Assembly: GCF_006788895.1 (NCBI RefSeq)
Contig: NZ_VFRA01000001.1
Location: forward strand, 2,232,001-2,296,000
DNA: 64,000 nt
Source: Rhodoglobus vestalii
GTDB lineage: Bacteria; Actinomycetota; Actinomycetes; Actinomycetales; Microbacteriaceae
Direction of reading: 5' to 3'
In this document: piece after piece, positions 9,323-17,219 of the stretch
Numbering within the stretch: position 1 is the stretch's first letter
How the letters are laid out: each line of letters begins with the position of its first letter
Position numbers and translations under genes: made by a program
The notes under the pieces: generated by a model
Seen by the model: the letters and a program-made list of their open reading frames with translations, nothing else
What the model was told of the DNA's origin: nothing
The model's database searches: none

Positions 9323-9907
9323 CTATTCGCTGGGGGAGAGCCCGGCCTGGTGCCGGTAGAAGGTGGCTCGGCTCCATCCGACAAGCTGCGCTGCCGCGGC
9401 CGCACTCTTGCCGCCGGCTCGAGCAGCCTGCACAACTTGGAGCTTCTGTGCGATCAGCTGCGGGTCCGAGGGTGGCCGGCCGAAGATGGCGCCGGAGGTG
9501 CGGGCGGCCGCGATGCCCGCGTTGACACGTTCGACGATGAGTTCGCGTTCATACTCGGCCAGGGTACTGAGCATGTTCAGCAGGAGCCGGCCGCTGGTCG
9601 TTGACGGGTCGATCCCGTCAGAGATCGACTGGACCTGGATCCCACGCGTGCGGAAGTCGGCAACGGTGGCGATGACATCCAGAAGAGAGCGACCGAGCCG
9701 GTCGATGCGCCAAACCACAATGGTGTCATCCGGGCGCACGAACTCAAGCAGCTTCATCATCCCGGGCCGGGTGCGTGCATCTTTGGAACCAGAGATCACG
9801 TCCGAGAAGATTCGTTCCGCGGCCACCCCTGCTTTGAGTAGTGCGTCGCGTTGCAGCTGGTCATCTTGATGGACTGTGCTGATTCTGGTGTAGCCGAGAA
9901 GTGCCAT
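9323..9907 (-). CDS. Serine recombinase (resolvase/invertase family)
   Basis: 194 residues from the ATG at 9907 (MALLGYTRIST). The catalytic serine is the S of YTRIST. Further motifs are DVISGSKDARTRPGMMKLL, VVWRIDRLGRS and the helix YERELIVERVNAGIAAAR. A C-terminal Hin-type helix-turn-helix (GKSAAAAAQLVGWSRATFYR) completes the protein. Full length for a Tn3-type resolvase or DNA invertase. The DNA just upstream holds inverted repeats (9945-10043) that are good candidates for its crossover or regulatory site. No transposase partner is seen beside it. Confidence 0.9.
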   Translation of the reverse strand: MALLGYTRISTVHQDDQLQRDALLKAGVAAERIFSDVISGSKDARTRPGMMKLLEFVRPDDTIVVWRIDRLGRSLLDVIATVADFRTRGIQVQSISDGIDPSTTSGRLLLNMLSTLAEYERELIVERVNAGIAAARTSGAIFGRPPSDPQLIAQKLQVVQAARAGGKSAAAAAQLVGWSRATFYRHQAGLSPSE

Positions 9908-9944
9908 GACGCAATTGTGCCTCAGAAACCCCAAAATGAGGCGG

Positions 9945-10043
9945 CAAGACACTCGGGACTACGAGACGACTTATCGAGACAGTCGAGTGCCTCCTATATA
10001 TAAGGAACGCACTCTGTGGAACTCGTCCAGTTCGAGTGTCTTG
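9945..10043. promoter_or_regulatory. Candidate recombinase (res-like) site
   Basis: CAAGACACTCG at 9945-9955 is an exact inverted repeat of CGAGTGTCTTG at 10033-10043. Two or three further CGAGT/ACTCG half-sites lie between and just beyond them (for example TCGAGACAGTCGAGTG and, downstream, TTCTCGAGACACC). Tn3-type res sites are built from several such imperfect dyads next to the resolvase gene. Location and symmetry support this; the crossover core is not identified. Confidence 0.5.
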
Positions 10044-10254
10044 AAAATCATTAGATTCTCGAGACACCTAGATTCGAGTACGCGGAGCTTGGCGGCGGAC
10101 GGTGTCAGGGGCGCTGCCGTCTATGTTCGCCCCGCAGCTGCCCGTTCGGTGAGTTCTGCGCCAACGCGTTCGTGCATGCCGCGTACATCGCGGTCTTCGG
10201 TGCGCTCGCCTACAGCCCCGCCTCGCCACGAAGGACATCCTGTCCTGACGAGGT

Positions 10255-11904
10255 TCACAGCGCTTTGAGCGCGGCGATGGCGTCGTCGGCAGCGTCATCG
10301 AACGGCTCGAGAACGAGATTGATGACGTTCTCGTCGATCTCCCTGCCGAACTCGCGTGCTTCCGCCTCGGTGTGTGCCGTCACCGCGACGGGGGCGGTCG
10401 CGCCATGATGACGGAGCGATGTGGCGAGAACCTTGTTGACCTCGACGTTCGGGATGGTGCTGACGATCCACTTTGCGGACCGTAGCGGCAGGGTTCCGGG
10501 AAACTCGCCGTTGCTCGCGTCCCCGTAGGCGAGCGACACGCGATCCGCCAGCGTCGCATCCTCCAGGCGGATCTTGGCGTAGGGGTCCCAGTCGACCACC
10601 AGCACCGAGTAGCCCGCCCTTGCGAACTCCTCGATCAGGCGCCTCCCGAACCGTCCATGGCCGAAGACGATGACGTCGTAACTCTTCGGCTCAGGGAGCG
10701 CATCGTCGATCGTGCGGCGCCGCTCGAAGATGCCGAGGACCGGCTCGAGCACGGCGAACAGCTGTTTCGAGTACAGGATCATGTAGGTGGATGCGGCGAT
10801 CGTGATCATCCCGACGAGTGTCACGAGCCCGACGGTGTCGTTGTCGACGTGGCCGAGGTCGCGGCCAAGGGCAACGAGAATCAGAGAGAACTCGCTGATT
10901 TGCGCGACGGCCAGACCGGCCAGGAATGAGACGCGCTTCGGATACCCCATCACGCCCATGATCACGAGAACGATGAGTGGGTTGCCGATGAGGATGAACG
11001 CGGAGAAAACGATGGCTGCTGGCACCTGGGTGCCGATCGAGGAGAAGTCGAGTTGCGCGCCGAGCCCGATGAAGAAGAACAGGAGCAGGAAATCCCGCAG
11101 GCCCGACAGAGACGACGCGATCGACTCCCGGAATCGTGTCGACGCGATCGCGAAGCCAGCGAGGAACGCGCCCACCTCCACCGAGAAACCCAAATAATCC
11201 GTGAGCGCAGCCACTGCGACGGCCCAGGCAACGCAACACACGATCAGCAGCTCCTGCGAACTCGCGACGAGCTTGAGGAGGCGGGGGAGTACCCAGCGCA
11301 TCGCGACGGCGAGACCACCGATGACCCCGACTGCCGCGAGCAGCACGCCCACGATCTGTTCCCAGAGGGAACCGTCGCGCTCACCGCCGAAGCTGGAGAG
11401 GGCGATCATCACCAAGATCACGACGATGTCCTGCACGATCAGAAAGCCCAGGGCGATCCTGCCGTGGAGTTCGTCGAGTTCTCCCTTGTCCGACAACAAC
11501 TTCACGATGATGATCGTCGACGAGAAGGTCAGTGCCACAGCCACGTAGACGGCCATGACCACTGGCATTCCGAAGAGAAGCGCGATACCGAAGCCGACGA
11601 GCGAGGTGAACAGAACCTGGCCGAGTCCGGTGACCAGTGCGACCGGACCGATCGACTTGACCAGGTGGATGTCGAGCTTGAGCCCCACGAGGAAGAGCAG
11701 GATCGCGATGCCGATCTCCGCCAGCAACTCGAGGGTGTCGCCGCCTCCAACCCAGCCTAAGAGAGACGGGCCGACAATGACTCCCACCACAATGAAAGCC
11801 ACGATGAGCGGTTGCCGCGCGCGGTGCGCCAGGAACGCCATGATGGCCGCGACGGTGAGGACAGCCGCCATGGTGGCGAATGTGTCCAGCCCGGCCGCCA
11901 TCAT
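10255..11904 (-). CDS. khtU: Kef/KhtU-type K+/H+ antiporter with RCK (TrkA-N) domain
   Basis: 549 residues from the ATG at 11904. The first 390 residues are a CPA2 membrane domain with about 12-13 segments (FIVVGVIVGPSLLGW, LLAEIGIAILLFLVGLKLDI, FLIVQDIVVILVMIALSSF with the conserved Gln-Asp pair). Residues 420-545 are a Rossmann-like TrkA-N domain (YDVIVFGHGRFGRRLIEEFA). The preceding gene encodes a KhtT-like subunit and overlaps it by ATGA, so together they resemble B. subtilis KhtTU, a K+ efflux system for pH and electrophile stress. Unlike classical KhtU, this protein carries its own RCK-type domain in addition to the separate subunit. Confidence 0.85.
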   Translation of the reverse strand: MMAAGLDTFATMAAVLTVAAIMAFLAHRARQPLIVAFIVVGVIVGPSLLGWVGGGDTLELLAEIGIAILLFLVGLKLDIHLVKSIGPVALVTGLGQVLFTSLVGFGIALLFGMPVVMAVYVAVALTFSSTIIIVKLLSDKGELDELHGRIALGFLIVQDIVVILVMIALSSFGGERDGSLWEQIVGVLLAAVGVIGGLAVAMRWVLPRLLKLVASSQELLIVCCVAWAVAVAALTDYLGFSVEVGAFLAGFAIASTRFRESIASSLSGLRDFLLLFFFIGLGAQLDFSSIGTQVPAAIVFSAFILIGNPLIVLVIMGVMGYPKRVSFLAGLAVAQISEFSLILVALGRDLGHVDNDTVGLVTLVGMITIAASTYMILYSKQLFAVLEPVLGIFERRRTIDDALPEPKSYDVIVFGHGRFGRRLIEEFARAGYSVLVVDWDPYAKIRLEDATLADRVSLAYGDASNGEFPGTLPLRSAKWIVSTIPNVEVNKVLATSLRHHGATAPVAVTAHTEAEAREFGREIDENVINLVLEPFDDAADDAIAALKAL

Positions 11905-12413
11905 CCGTGGAGGTATCGGACGAGGCGCGCCAGCGCGTCGGGCCGCCCGACGACGACCAGCCGGTCCCCGACCTGGCATCGTCGCTCGACATCCCCATCG
12001 AGGAGCTCCTCAGTGTCGTCGCGAATCACCGCGAGCACCTGGGCCTGGTCGGGCTCGGGCACCTCGATCTCGTGGAGCCTTTTTCCCACCGCGGGGGACG
12101 CCGGCCGGAGCTTCACGGTTGACGGACTTGCGGCATCCGCCGCCCCCGCTTCGTCGGCGGCCCTGATCACGAACTTCACGCCGGAGATGAGGGACGAGAG
12201 GGTGACCGCCTCGGCGTTGCTCAGCCGCAGGTTCACGACGGGTGTGTCGGCGTCGGGAGGGAGAACGGCGAGGTGGCTGTCGCTCGAATCCGACTCGGTG
12301 AAGATCTGGAGCACTGTGCCGCCGGAGAGTGCCAACTCGAACAAGCGGGCGACGCCGGGCAACGGATGCTCGCGAACGTGGACCTCTTCGAGATCTGGGT
12401 CGAGTGCGGTCAC
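11901..12413 (-). CDS. khtT: KhtT-like regulatory subunit with TrkA-C (RCK-C) domain
   Basis: 170 residues from a GTG at 12413 with TAGGAG seven bases upstream. The N-terminal part HPLPGVARLFELALSGGTVLQI matches the start of KhtT proteins. Residues 90-165 are a TrkA-C domain (SPAVGKRLHEIEVPEPDQAQ, GDRLVVVGRPDALARL). It is the first gene of the two-gene operon and should gate the antiporter at 10255-11904 in response to pH or a nucleotide ligand (family knowledge). Confidence 0.82.
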   Translation of the reverse strand: MTALDPDLEEVHVREHPLPGVARLFELALSGGTVLQIFTESDSSDSHLAVLPPDADTPVVNLRLSNAEAVTLSSLISGVKFVIRAADEAGAADAASPSTVKLRPASPAVGKRLHEIEVPEPDQAQVLAVIRDDTEELLDGDVERRCQVGDRLVVVGRPDALARLVRYLHG

Positions 12414-12528
12414 GGTCTACTCCTATTGTCGCGGTCACGGTGCACTCTCAACTTAGCCTGAATCCACCGGTCGACTTGGAGTTTTGCGGGACCGGACGGG
12501 TATCGCGGGGGTTCCCGTTAGATAGTTT

Positions 12529-12562
12529 GAGGGTCGGTTTCAAAGACATGAAACCGACCCTC
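12529..12562. terminator. Strong 14-bp hairpin, putative terminator
   Basis: GAGGGTCGGTTTCA at 12529-12542 pairs perfectly with TGAAACCGACCCTC at 12549-12562 around a 6-base loop. There is no clear T-run on either side, a common feature of actinobacterial terminators. It sits upstream of the khtT operon, so it probably ends transcripts coming from the right or insulates the khtTU promoter. Confidence 0.55.
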
Positions 12563-13095
12563 TCCCTTGCACCAAGAGTGTCCTGCAATCACATTCCGCA
12601 GTCGCTGCTGCAGCAAACAACTTCTGCTCTCTGAATGTATAACGGAAAGATAACGCTGTCTAGTTACCGTTCCGTTATTTTTAGAAATTTCACCCCGGGT
12701 TCTAGTTCGAAGTGCAACACGGTGTGGTTTCTTCGATGATAGTTCCTGGAAGATTTCGGCCGCCCTCCACCCAGCCACATAACTAATGCTGTACGCGCTG
12801 GTACCTGGTTCGAGGATCCCGATGTCGATATCTATCTGAACAGGTGTATTCAAGAGGAGCACGTTGAGTCGGCTCCGATTTGCCCACGATAGGCGGCCCG
12901 CCAGAACCCGTCGGGCCGAATCCGCAAAATGTTGCATTTGACGTACCTGAGCGACAATTCCTCGCGGGCGGGCTATACGCGACATCACAATCCAGTCGGC
13001 GGCTCAGGCCTCAGTCACGGTACGGAAGTGTTCGTACGCCGTCTCGTTTGCGGGTACCGTCTCGCGCGGGTTTCGTCCCAGCATCAGGTAACCTT
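12563..13095. other. Gene-poor region
   Basis: About 530 bases with lower GC than the flanks. A 156-codon reverse frame (12518-12988) runs through it and through the hairpin, but I recognise no family and see no good ribosome-binding site, so I do not call it. No repeats or RNA gene seen. Confidence 0.4.
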
Positions 13096-13120
13096 ATTTA
13101 GGTAGATCAACCTATTTAGG
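13096..13120. promoter_or_regulatory. Putative TetR operator
   Basis: TAGGT at 13099-13103 and ACCTA at 13110-13114 form an inverted repeat with a 6-base spacer, overlapped by a direct repeat of TATTTAGG (13096-13103 and 13113-13120). It lies immediately upstream of the ribosome-binding site and ATG (13127) of the TetR gene, where autorepression is expected. Confidence 0.55.
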
Positions 13121-13126
13121 AGCAGC

Positions 13127-13720
13127 ATGGTGATTGCTAATTCAGAGCCACGTCGACGGCGAGGCTCTGCGCGTGAGCGCCTTTTGGACGCGGCGGCTCG
13201 CCGGTTCTACGCGGGCGGAATCGCTGCGACCGGCATCGACACCCTTACCGCGGACGCCGGTGTCGCCAAAATGAGTCTTTACAACAACTTTGATTCCAAA
13301 GCGGAACTCGTCGAGGCATATCTTCAGGCTCGACACGAAGAGTGGTTGGAGCTCTACGCCGACCGCGCGAAATCAGCGACGGACAGTAAGGGGCTTATTG
13401 GTGCTGTTTTCGAGGCGTATCTAGGCCATGCGGAACTGGCGTATGAGAACGGGTTCCGCGGCTGCGGCCTTCTCAACGCAGCCGCCGAGCTCCCCGCAGG
13501 GCATGCTGGGCGCGCACTTGTTCGTCGTCACAAGGATGAAGTCGAAGTCATTCTTCGCTCGCATGTGTCTGAACTTGTCGATAGTGACCGGGTTGACGCT
13601 CTGACTTCGCATCTGTCGTTTCTTTTGGAAGGCTCTATGGCATTGGCCGGTCTCGCCGGCGATGGACGCAAACTTGCGCACGCCAAACGGCTCGCTCTAG
13701 ATCTGATCGGCTCCTTGTGA
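13127..13720 (+). CDS. TetR-family transcriptional regulator
   Basis: 197 residues, ATG at 13127 with AGGAGC upstream. Residues 13-60 are the TetR DNA-binding domain (RERLLDAAARRFYAGGIAAT then VAKMSLYNNFDSKAELVEAY). The rest is a helical ligand domain with a Cys in FRGCGLLNAAAELP. Its stop overlaps the GTG start of the exporter gene at 13717 by 4 bases, so both form one operon. The operator-like repeat at 13096-13120 suggests the regulator represses itself and the exporter until a ligand binds. Confidence 0.9.
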   Translation: MVIANSEPRRRRGSARERLLDAAARRFYAGGIAATGIDTLTADAGVAKMSLYNNFDSKAELVEAYLQARHEEWLELYADRAKSATDSKGLIGAVFEAYLGHAELAYENGFRGCGLLNAAAELPAGHAGRALVRRHKDEVEVILRSHVSELVDSDRVDALTSHLSFLLEGSMALAGLAGDGRKLAHAKRLALDLIGSL

Positions 13721-14682
13721 GGCAGTCAAACCGTTACCGCGGGGGCGTCCTGTTGATCTTGGCTGCGTCAATCCTCTGGGGAACGACTGGGACGGCCGCA
13801 ACATTTGCCCCCGAAGTCAGTCCGATCGCTATTGGCGCGGCGGCGATGGGATTCGGAGGACTGTTGCAGGCCCTGATCGCACTTCGATCAATCCGAGTCA
13901 ACTGCCACAGTCTGCGAGAACAGTGGAGGATTCTGGCCCTGGGCGCGATCGCCGTGACGGTCTACCCGCTGGCTTTCTACTCATCCATGAGCCTCGCTGG
14001 CGTTGCAGTGGGAACGGTCGTCTCCATCGGCTCCGCACCAGTCTTTGCGTCCATCATTGAGCGTGTAGCCGACCAGTATCGCTTTACTCGCCGATGGGCG
14101 GCCGGAGCCGTCCTCGGAATTGGCGGCGCGACCGTGCTCTCCATTAGCGAGTTCGTGACCCCCGCAGCAACCGGAGACTTCGACGCTCAGCTGGGTATCG
14201 GTCTTGGCCTGCTCGCTGGGTTCACCTACGCCCTGTATTCATGGGCCGCTCACCGCGTCATCTCGGCTGGCGTGCCAACTCGTCCCGCGATGGGCTCCAT
14301 TTTCGGCGTTGCCGGGGTATTACTCATGCCCATCGTGTTGGCCTCGGGGGCCCCTCTTCTAGCCTCGTGGTCTAATGCATCCGTCGGGATATACATGGCC
14401 GTCGTCCCGATGTTTGCAGGCTACGTTCTCTTCGGCATGGGCCTCGCTCGGGTGCGCGCCAGCACAGCTATCATCCTCAGTCTTGTCGAGCCCATCGTTG
14501 CAGCATTACTCGCCGTCGTGATCGTCGGAGAACAACTACCTACCCTGGGATGGGTTGGGGTGGGTCTTATTGCCAGCAGCCTGATGGTGCTCACCATCCA
14601 ATCACCGCTCCGCGACGGACGGATCATCGGTTCCAACCGAAACGATGACCTGCAGATCAAGGATCTCCTGGGCGGACCATAG
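13717..14682 (+). CDS. DMT-superfamily (EamA) exporter
   Basis: 321 residues from a GTG that overlaps the TetR stop (GTGA). About ten membrane segments in two EamA repeats: GGVLLILAASILWGTTGTAA at the start with the typical W-G-T-T motif, and VRASTAIILSLVEPIVAALL plus TLGWVGVGLIASSLMVL in the second repeat. Normal length. Probable inner-membrane exporter of a small organic compound, controlled by the co-transcribed TetR. It is unrelated in detail to the DMT protein at 407. Confidence 0.88.
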   Translation: MRQSNRYRGGVLLILAASILWGTTGTAATFAPEVSPIAIGAAAMGFGGLLQALIALRSIRVNCHSLREQWRILALGAIAVTVYPLAFYSSMSLAGVAVGTVVSIGSAPVFASIIERVADQYRFTRRWAAGAVLGIGGATVLSISEFVTPAATGDFDAQLGIGLGLLAGFTYALYSWAAHRVISAGVPTRPAMGSIFGVAGVLLMPIVLASGAPLLASWSNASVGIYMAVVPMFAGYVLFGMGLARVRASTAIILSLVEPIVAALLAVVIVGEQLPTLGWVGVGLIASSLMVLTIQSPLRDGRIIGSNRNDDLQIKDLLGGP

Positions 14683-14739
14683 ACGTTCCCGCAGAGGGTT
14701 CCTTGGGTTCTTGCGGTGGTTGCAACACCTGAGGGATGG

Positions 14740-14913
14740 TGTGCTGTGGCGACCTATTCTCTTCGTGTTCGACCTGATTTACTGCAATTGTTCTGGGCGG
14801 GCATGCAAGCCGGTGATTTTCTGGCAGATGCGGTGATCTCGCTTGGCATGGACCGAAGGACTTGGACACGAATTCTGATCGCTGCCGGTGGTCACGTCCC
14901 GCTGAGTCGATGC
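14740..14913 (+). pseudogene. IS30-family transposase, N-terminal remnant
   Basis: The plus strand reads LRVRPDLLQLFWAGMQAGDF, LADAVISLGMDRRTWTRIL and AAGGHVPLS, matching the short N-terminal helix-turn-helix region of actinobacterial IS30-type transposases. It then runs into the 3' end of an IS110 fragment on the other strand. Only about 55 residues remain. Confidence 0.5.
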
Positions 14914-14924
14914 TCCTATCGTTG

Positions 14925-15625
14925 TCAGGCAGCTTTTTGGTTTGTATTGGACTTGTCTTGCGCGAGGTTGTCGAGCCAGGTTTCGTAGGTGTTTTGGAGT
15001 TCCGCATCGGAGCGTTCGCCAAGTTCCAGGCGCCGCAGGCGCTGGTAGGGGACGCCGAGCTGGTGGGCGACTTCGGTCATGGCCAGCTGCAGCGTTTGCC
15101 GCCGCTGGCGCAGCAGTGGTCCCTGAGGAGTGCTGATCTCTGGGTTGGTGAGCAGGGCGAAGATCTCGTTCGCGACGTGTCGTTTGAGGCAGCGGACGAT
15201 GTCGCGATCGGAGAGACCCTCAGTGCGGCGTTTATCGAAGTAGGCCATTGTGCGGGGGTCTTTGTGGCGGCGCCGGCTGAGGACGATGCGGTGCAGCGCG
15301 GCATTGGCGTGGCGGTCGCCACCGCGGGAGAGACGATGTCGGTGGCGCACTCCAGAGGACGCCGGGACGGGGGCAACGCCGAAGAGCGCAGCGAACTGCG
15401 CTTTGGTGCCGATCCGATCTGGATTGTCACCCAGGGTCGCCAACAGGGTGCCCCAACGACCGGCCCGACTCCGTGGGCGGAAAGTAGTGCAGGGTTGCTC
15501 AGCCGGGTGAGATCCCCGAGCTGGGCATCGATATCGACGATCTCCGCCGCGAGCATCTGGGTGCGCTGGGCGAGGCGTTTGAGGCAGAGCCTGCTGATGT
15601 GGTCGGGAGTCGCGCCTTTCAGCGG
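14925..15625 (-). pseudogene. IS110-family transposase, 3' fragment with HTH-like C-terminal tail
   Basis: The reverse strand encodes the second half of an IS110 transposase: LCLKRLAQRTQMLAAEIVDI, AHGVGPVVG then (after a one-base shift near 15450) LLATLGDNPDRIGTKAQFAA, FGVAPVPASSGVRHRHRLSR and GGDRHANAALHRIV. The DEDD N-terminus is missing, cut where IS3-type sequence begins near 15630. The last 60 residues (LRQRRQTLQLAMTEVAHQLG, VPYQRLRRLELGERSDAEL) resemble a helix-turn-helix and are not part of standard IS110 transposases. Confidence 0.8.
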
Positions 15626-15695
15626 TTGACCTGACCTATGGTTTGGTTTCCACTCGGGGTAGCTAGCCGATGGCCTTCATGAAAGGCTCACGTCT

Positions 15696-15995
15696 ATGCC
15701 CCGCCCGTACCCACCAGAGTTCCGTCAGCGCGCGATCGCGCTTGTCCGCGAAGGTCGGCAGGTCAAACAGACCGCCACTGATCTCGGCATCCACGAGGTC
15801 ACACTGCATTCCTGGCTGCGTCAAGACGACATCGATCACGGACGCAGGCCCGGCGATAGCACCCAGGAAGCTGCTGAACTTCGTGCGGCACGACAGCGGA
15901 TTCGGCAACTCGAACAAGAACTCGAGATTCTGAAACGAGCCTCGAAATGGCTCGAAGAGGAGGAAGGCGTCGACCCAAAAGGGCGCACCCGGTGA
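15696..15995 (+). CDS. IS3-family OrfA (HTH protein)
   Basis: 99 residues: PYPPEFRQRAIALVREGRQV, TDLGIHEVTLHSWLRQDDI and a C-terminal leucine-zipper segment (AARQRIRQLEQELEILKRAS). This is the standard IS3 OrfA, which makes the OrfAB transposase by a -1 frameshift into the overlapping frame at about 15947. OrfA is intact but the downstream OrfB is truncated, so the element is dead. Confidence 0.85.
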   Translation: MPRPYPPEFRQRAIALVREGRQVKQTATDLGIHEVTLHSWLRQDDIDHGRRPGDSTQEAAELRAARQRIRQLEQELEILKRASKWLEEEEGVDPKGRTR

Positions 15996-16390
15996 TCGAT
16001 CGACTTGTCGACGCCGGGGCACCAGTTCAGGTTTGCTGCCGACTTCTCGGAGTATCCAGACAGGGCTACTACCGGTATCGAAAACGCCCGACCAGCTCAA
16101 CGCAGCTCCGCAGACTCTGGCTCACCGGTCTGATCCGGGAGATCCATATCGCCTCCCGTGGCACCTACGGATACCGGCGTATCCATGCCGAACTCACGAT
16201 CGGCATGGATATCCAATGCTCAAGCCGCCTGGTCTCGGTGCTGATGACGAAAGCGGGAATCGGCGGTCTTCCCGGTCCTACGCGTGTGAAACGTCTGAAG
16301 GGCGTGGCTACGGACGATGATCTCGTCAACCGGAAGTTCCATCGCCTCACTTGAACGAACTTTGGGTCACCGATATTACGGAGCATCCCA
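15947..16390 (+). pseudogene. IS3-family OrfB, truncated and frameshifted
   Basis: HPVIDRLVDAGAPVQVCCRL, GVSRQGYYRYRKRP and REIHIASRGTYGYRRIHAEL are the HTH_21 region of IS3 OrfB. After NRKFHRLT the frame stops, and one base over it continues as LNELWVTDITEHPT, the beginning of the integrase core with its first Asp. The sequence then breaks off at about 16390 where a different element begins. The rest of the DDE domain is absent. Confidence 0.85.
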
Positions 16391-16438
16391 CGCCTTGAAT
16401 CCCAGCGATCGTCGCAACACTAGCGACGAGGAGCGGAT

Positions 16439-17090
16439 ATGCCTGCAAAGAAGTACACGGAGCAGCAGCGGCTCGAGTTCATGACTTTGATTGATCGTGG
16501 CGGCTCTGTTCGGGCGGCTGCGGTAGCAGTTGGCGCGCATCCCGATCGCGGCTATCAGTGGATGAAGCAGGCGGGGTTGTCCACGCCGCGCAGCACGCAG
16601 CGTAAATACACGGCGGCGGAGAAGGCGGAATTCTTCAAACGATTAGCGGAAGTGGGTAACGTCTCGGCGGTCGCGCGGGAGCTCGGCTTGAATCGGGTGA
16701 GTTGCTACGTCTGGGCCCATAAGGCCGGGATCTTCATGGCGGCGTATTCGGATGCGAAGCGGCAGGAGTTCCTCCGGTTGCGACGCGAGGGTGTATCCCG
16801 GCGTGAGGCCGCGGGCCGGCTCGGGATCGAGGCGCATCAGGCGCTGGACTGGGACAAAGGTATTCGGGTGTTCTCCAAGGGGCGCATCTACCCCGATGGC
16901 CGTATCGTGCTTTACCGTCCGGCCGAGATGCTGGCTAACGTGAAGAATCCGAGAACCGCGTGGGTGCAGGGTGAACGAGTTGCTCTGGCCAGGGTCGAGC
17001 AGGTCATCGATTCCCGCTACCTCAGTCTGCTGGAGCGGGAACATTTGAAGGATCTGCAGTCATTGGGGCTGTCTATCACGAGAAAATTTC
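16439..17090 (+). pseudogene. IS30-family transposase, 5' part only
   Basis: From an ATG at 16439 preceded by GAGGAGCGG, about 215 residues carry three successive helix-turn-helix-like units (GGSVRAAAVAVGAHPDRGYQ, GNVSAVARELGLNRVSCYVW, EGVSRREAAGRLGIEAHQAL). These lead into LEREHLKDLQSLGLSI, which normally begins the IS30 HTH and DDE domain. After this point the frame stays open to 17272 but loses all similarity, so the catalytic half is deleted. Confidence 0.75.
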
Positions 17091-17219
17091 CGCACCCCAC
17101 GGCTAAAGCCGGGAGCGTGCGCGCTACCCAAGAAAGTCAGGGCCGAGACCTGATGCACAGTATTTGGTGCACTGGGACCGCCTTGGGTGAGTTGACGGAA
17201 CGATGGTTGCTCCCCAGCG

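Noticed and set aside
11053..11760. 235-codon plus-strand frame inside the K+/H+ antiporter gene
   Set aside because: Acidic low-complexity antisense of a GC-rich membrane protein gene; the minus strand carries clear CPA2 motifs.
12518..12988. 156-codon minus-strand frame upstream of khtT
   Set aside because: No family, no ribosome-binding site seen, and its end runs through a perfect terminator-like hairpin.
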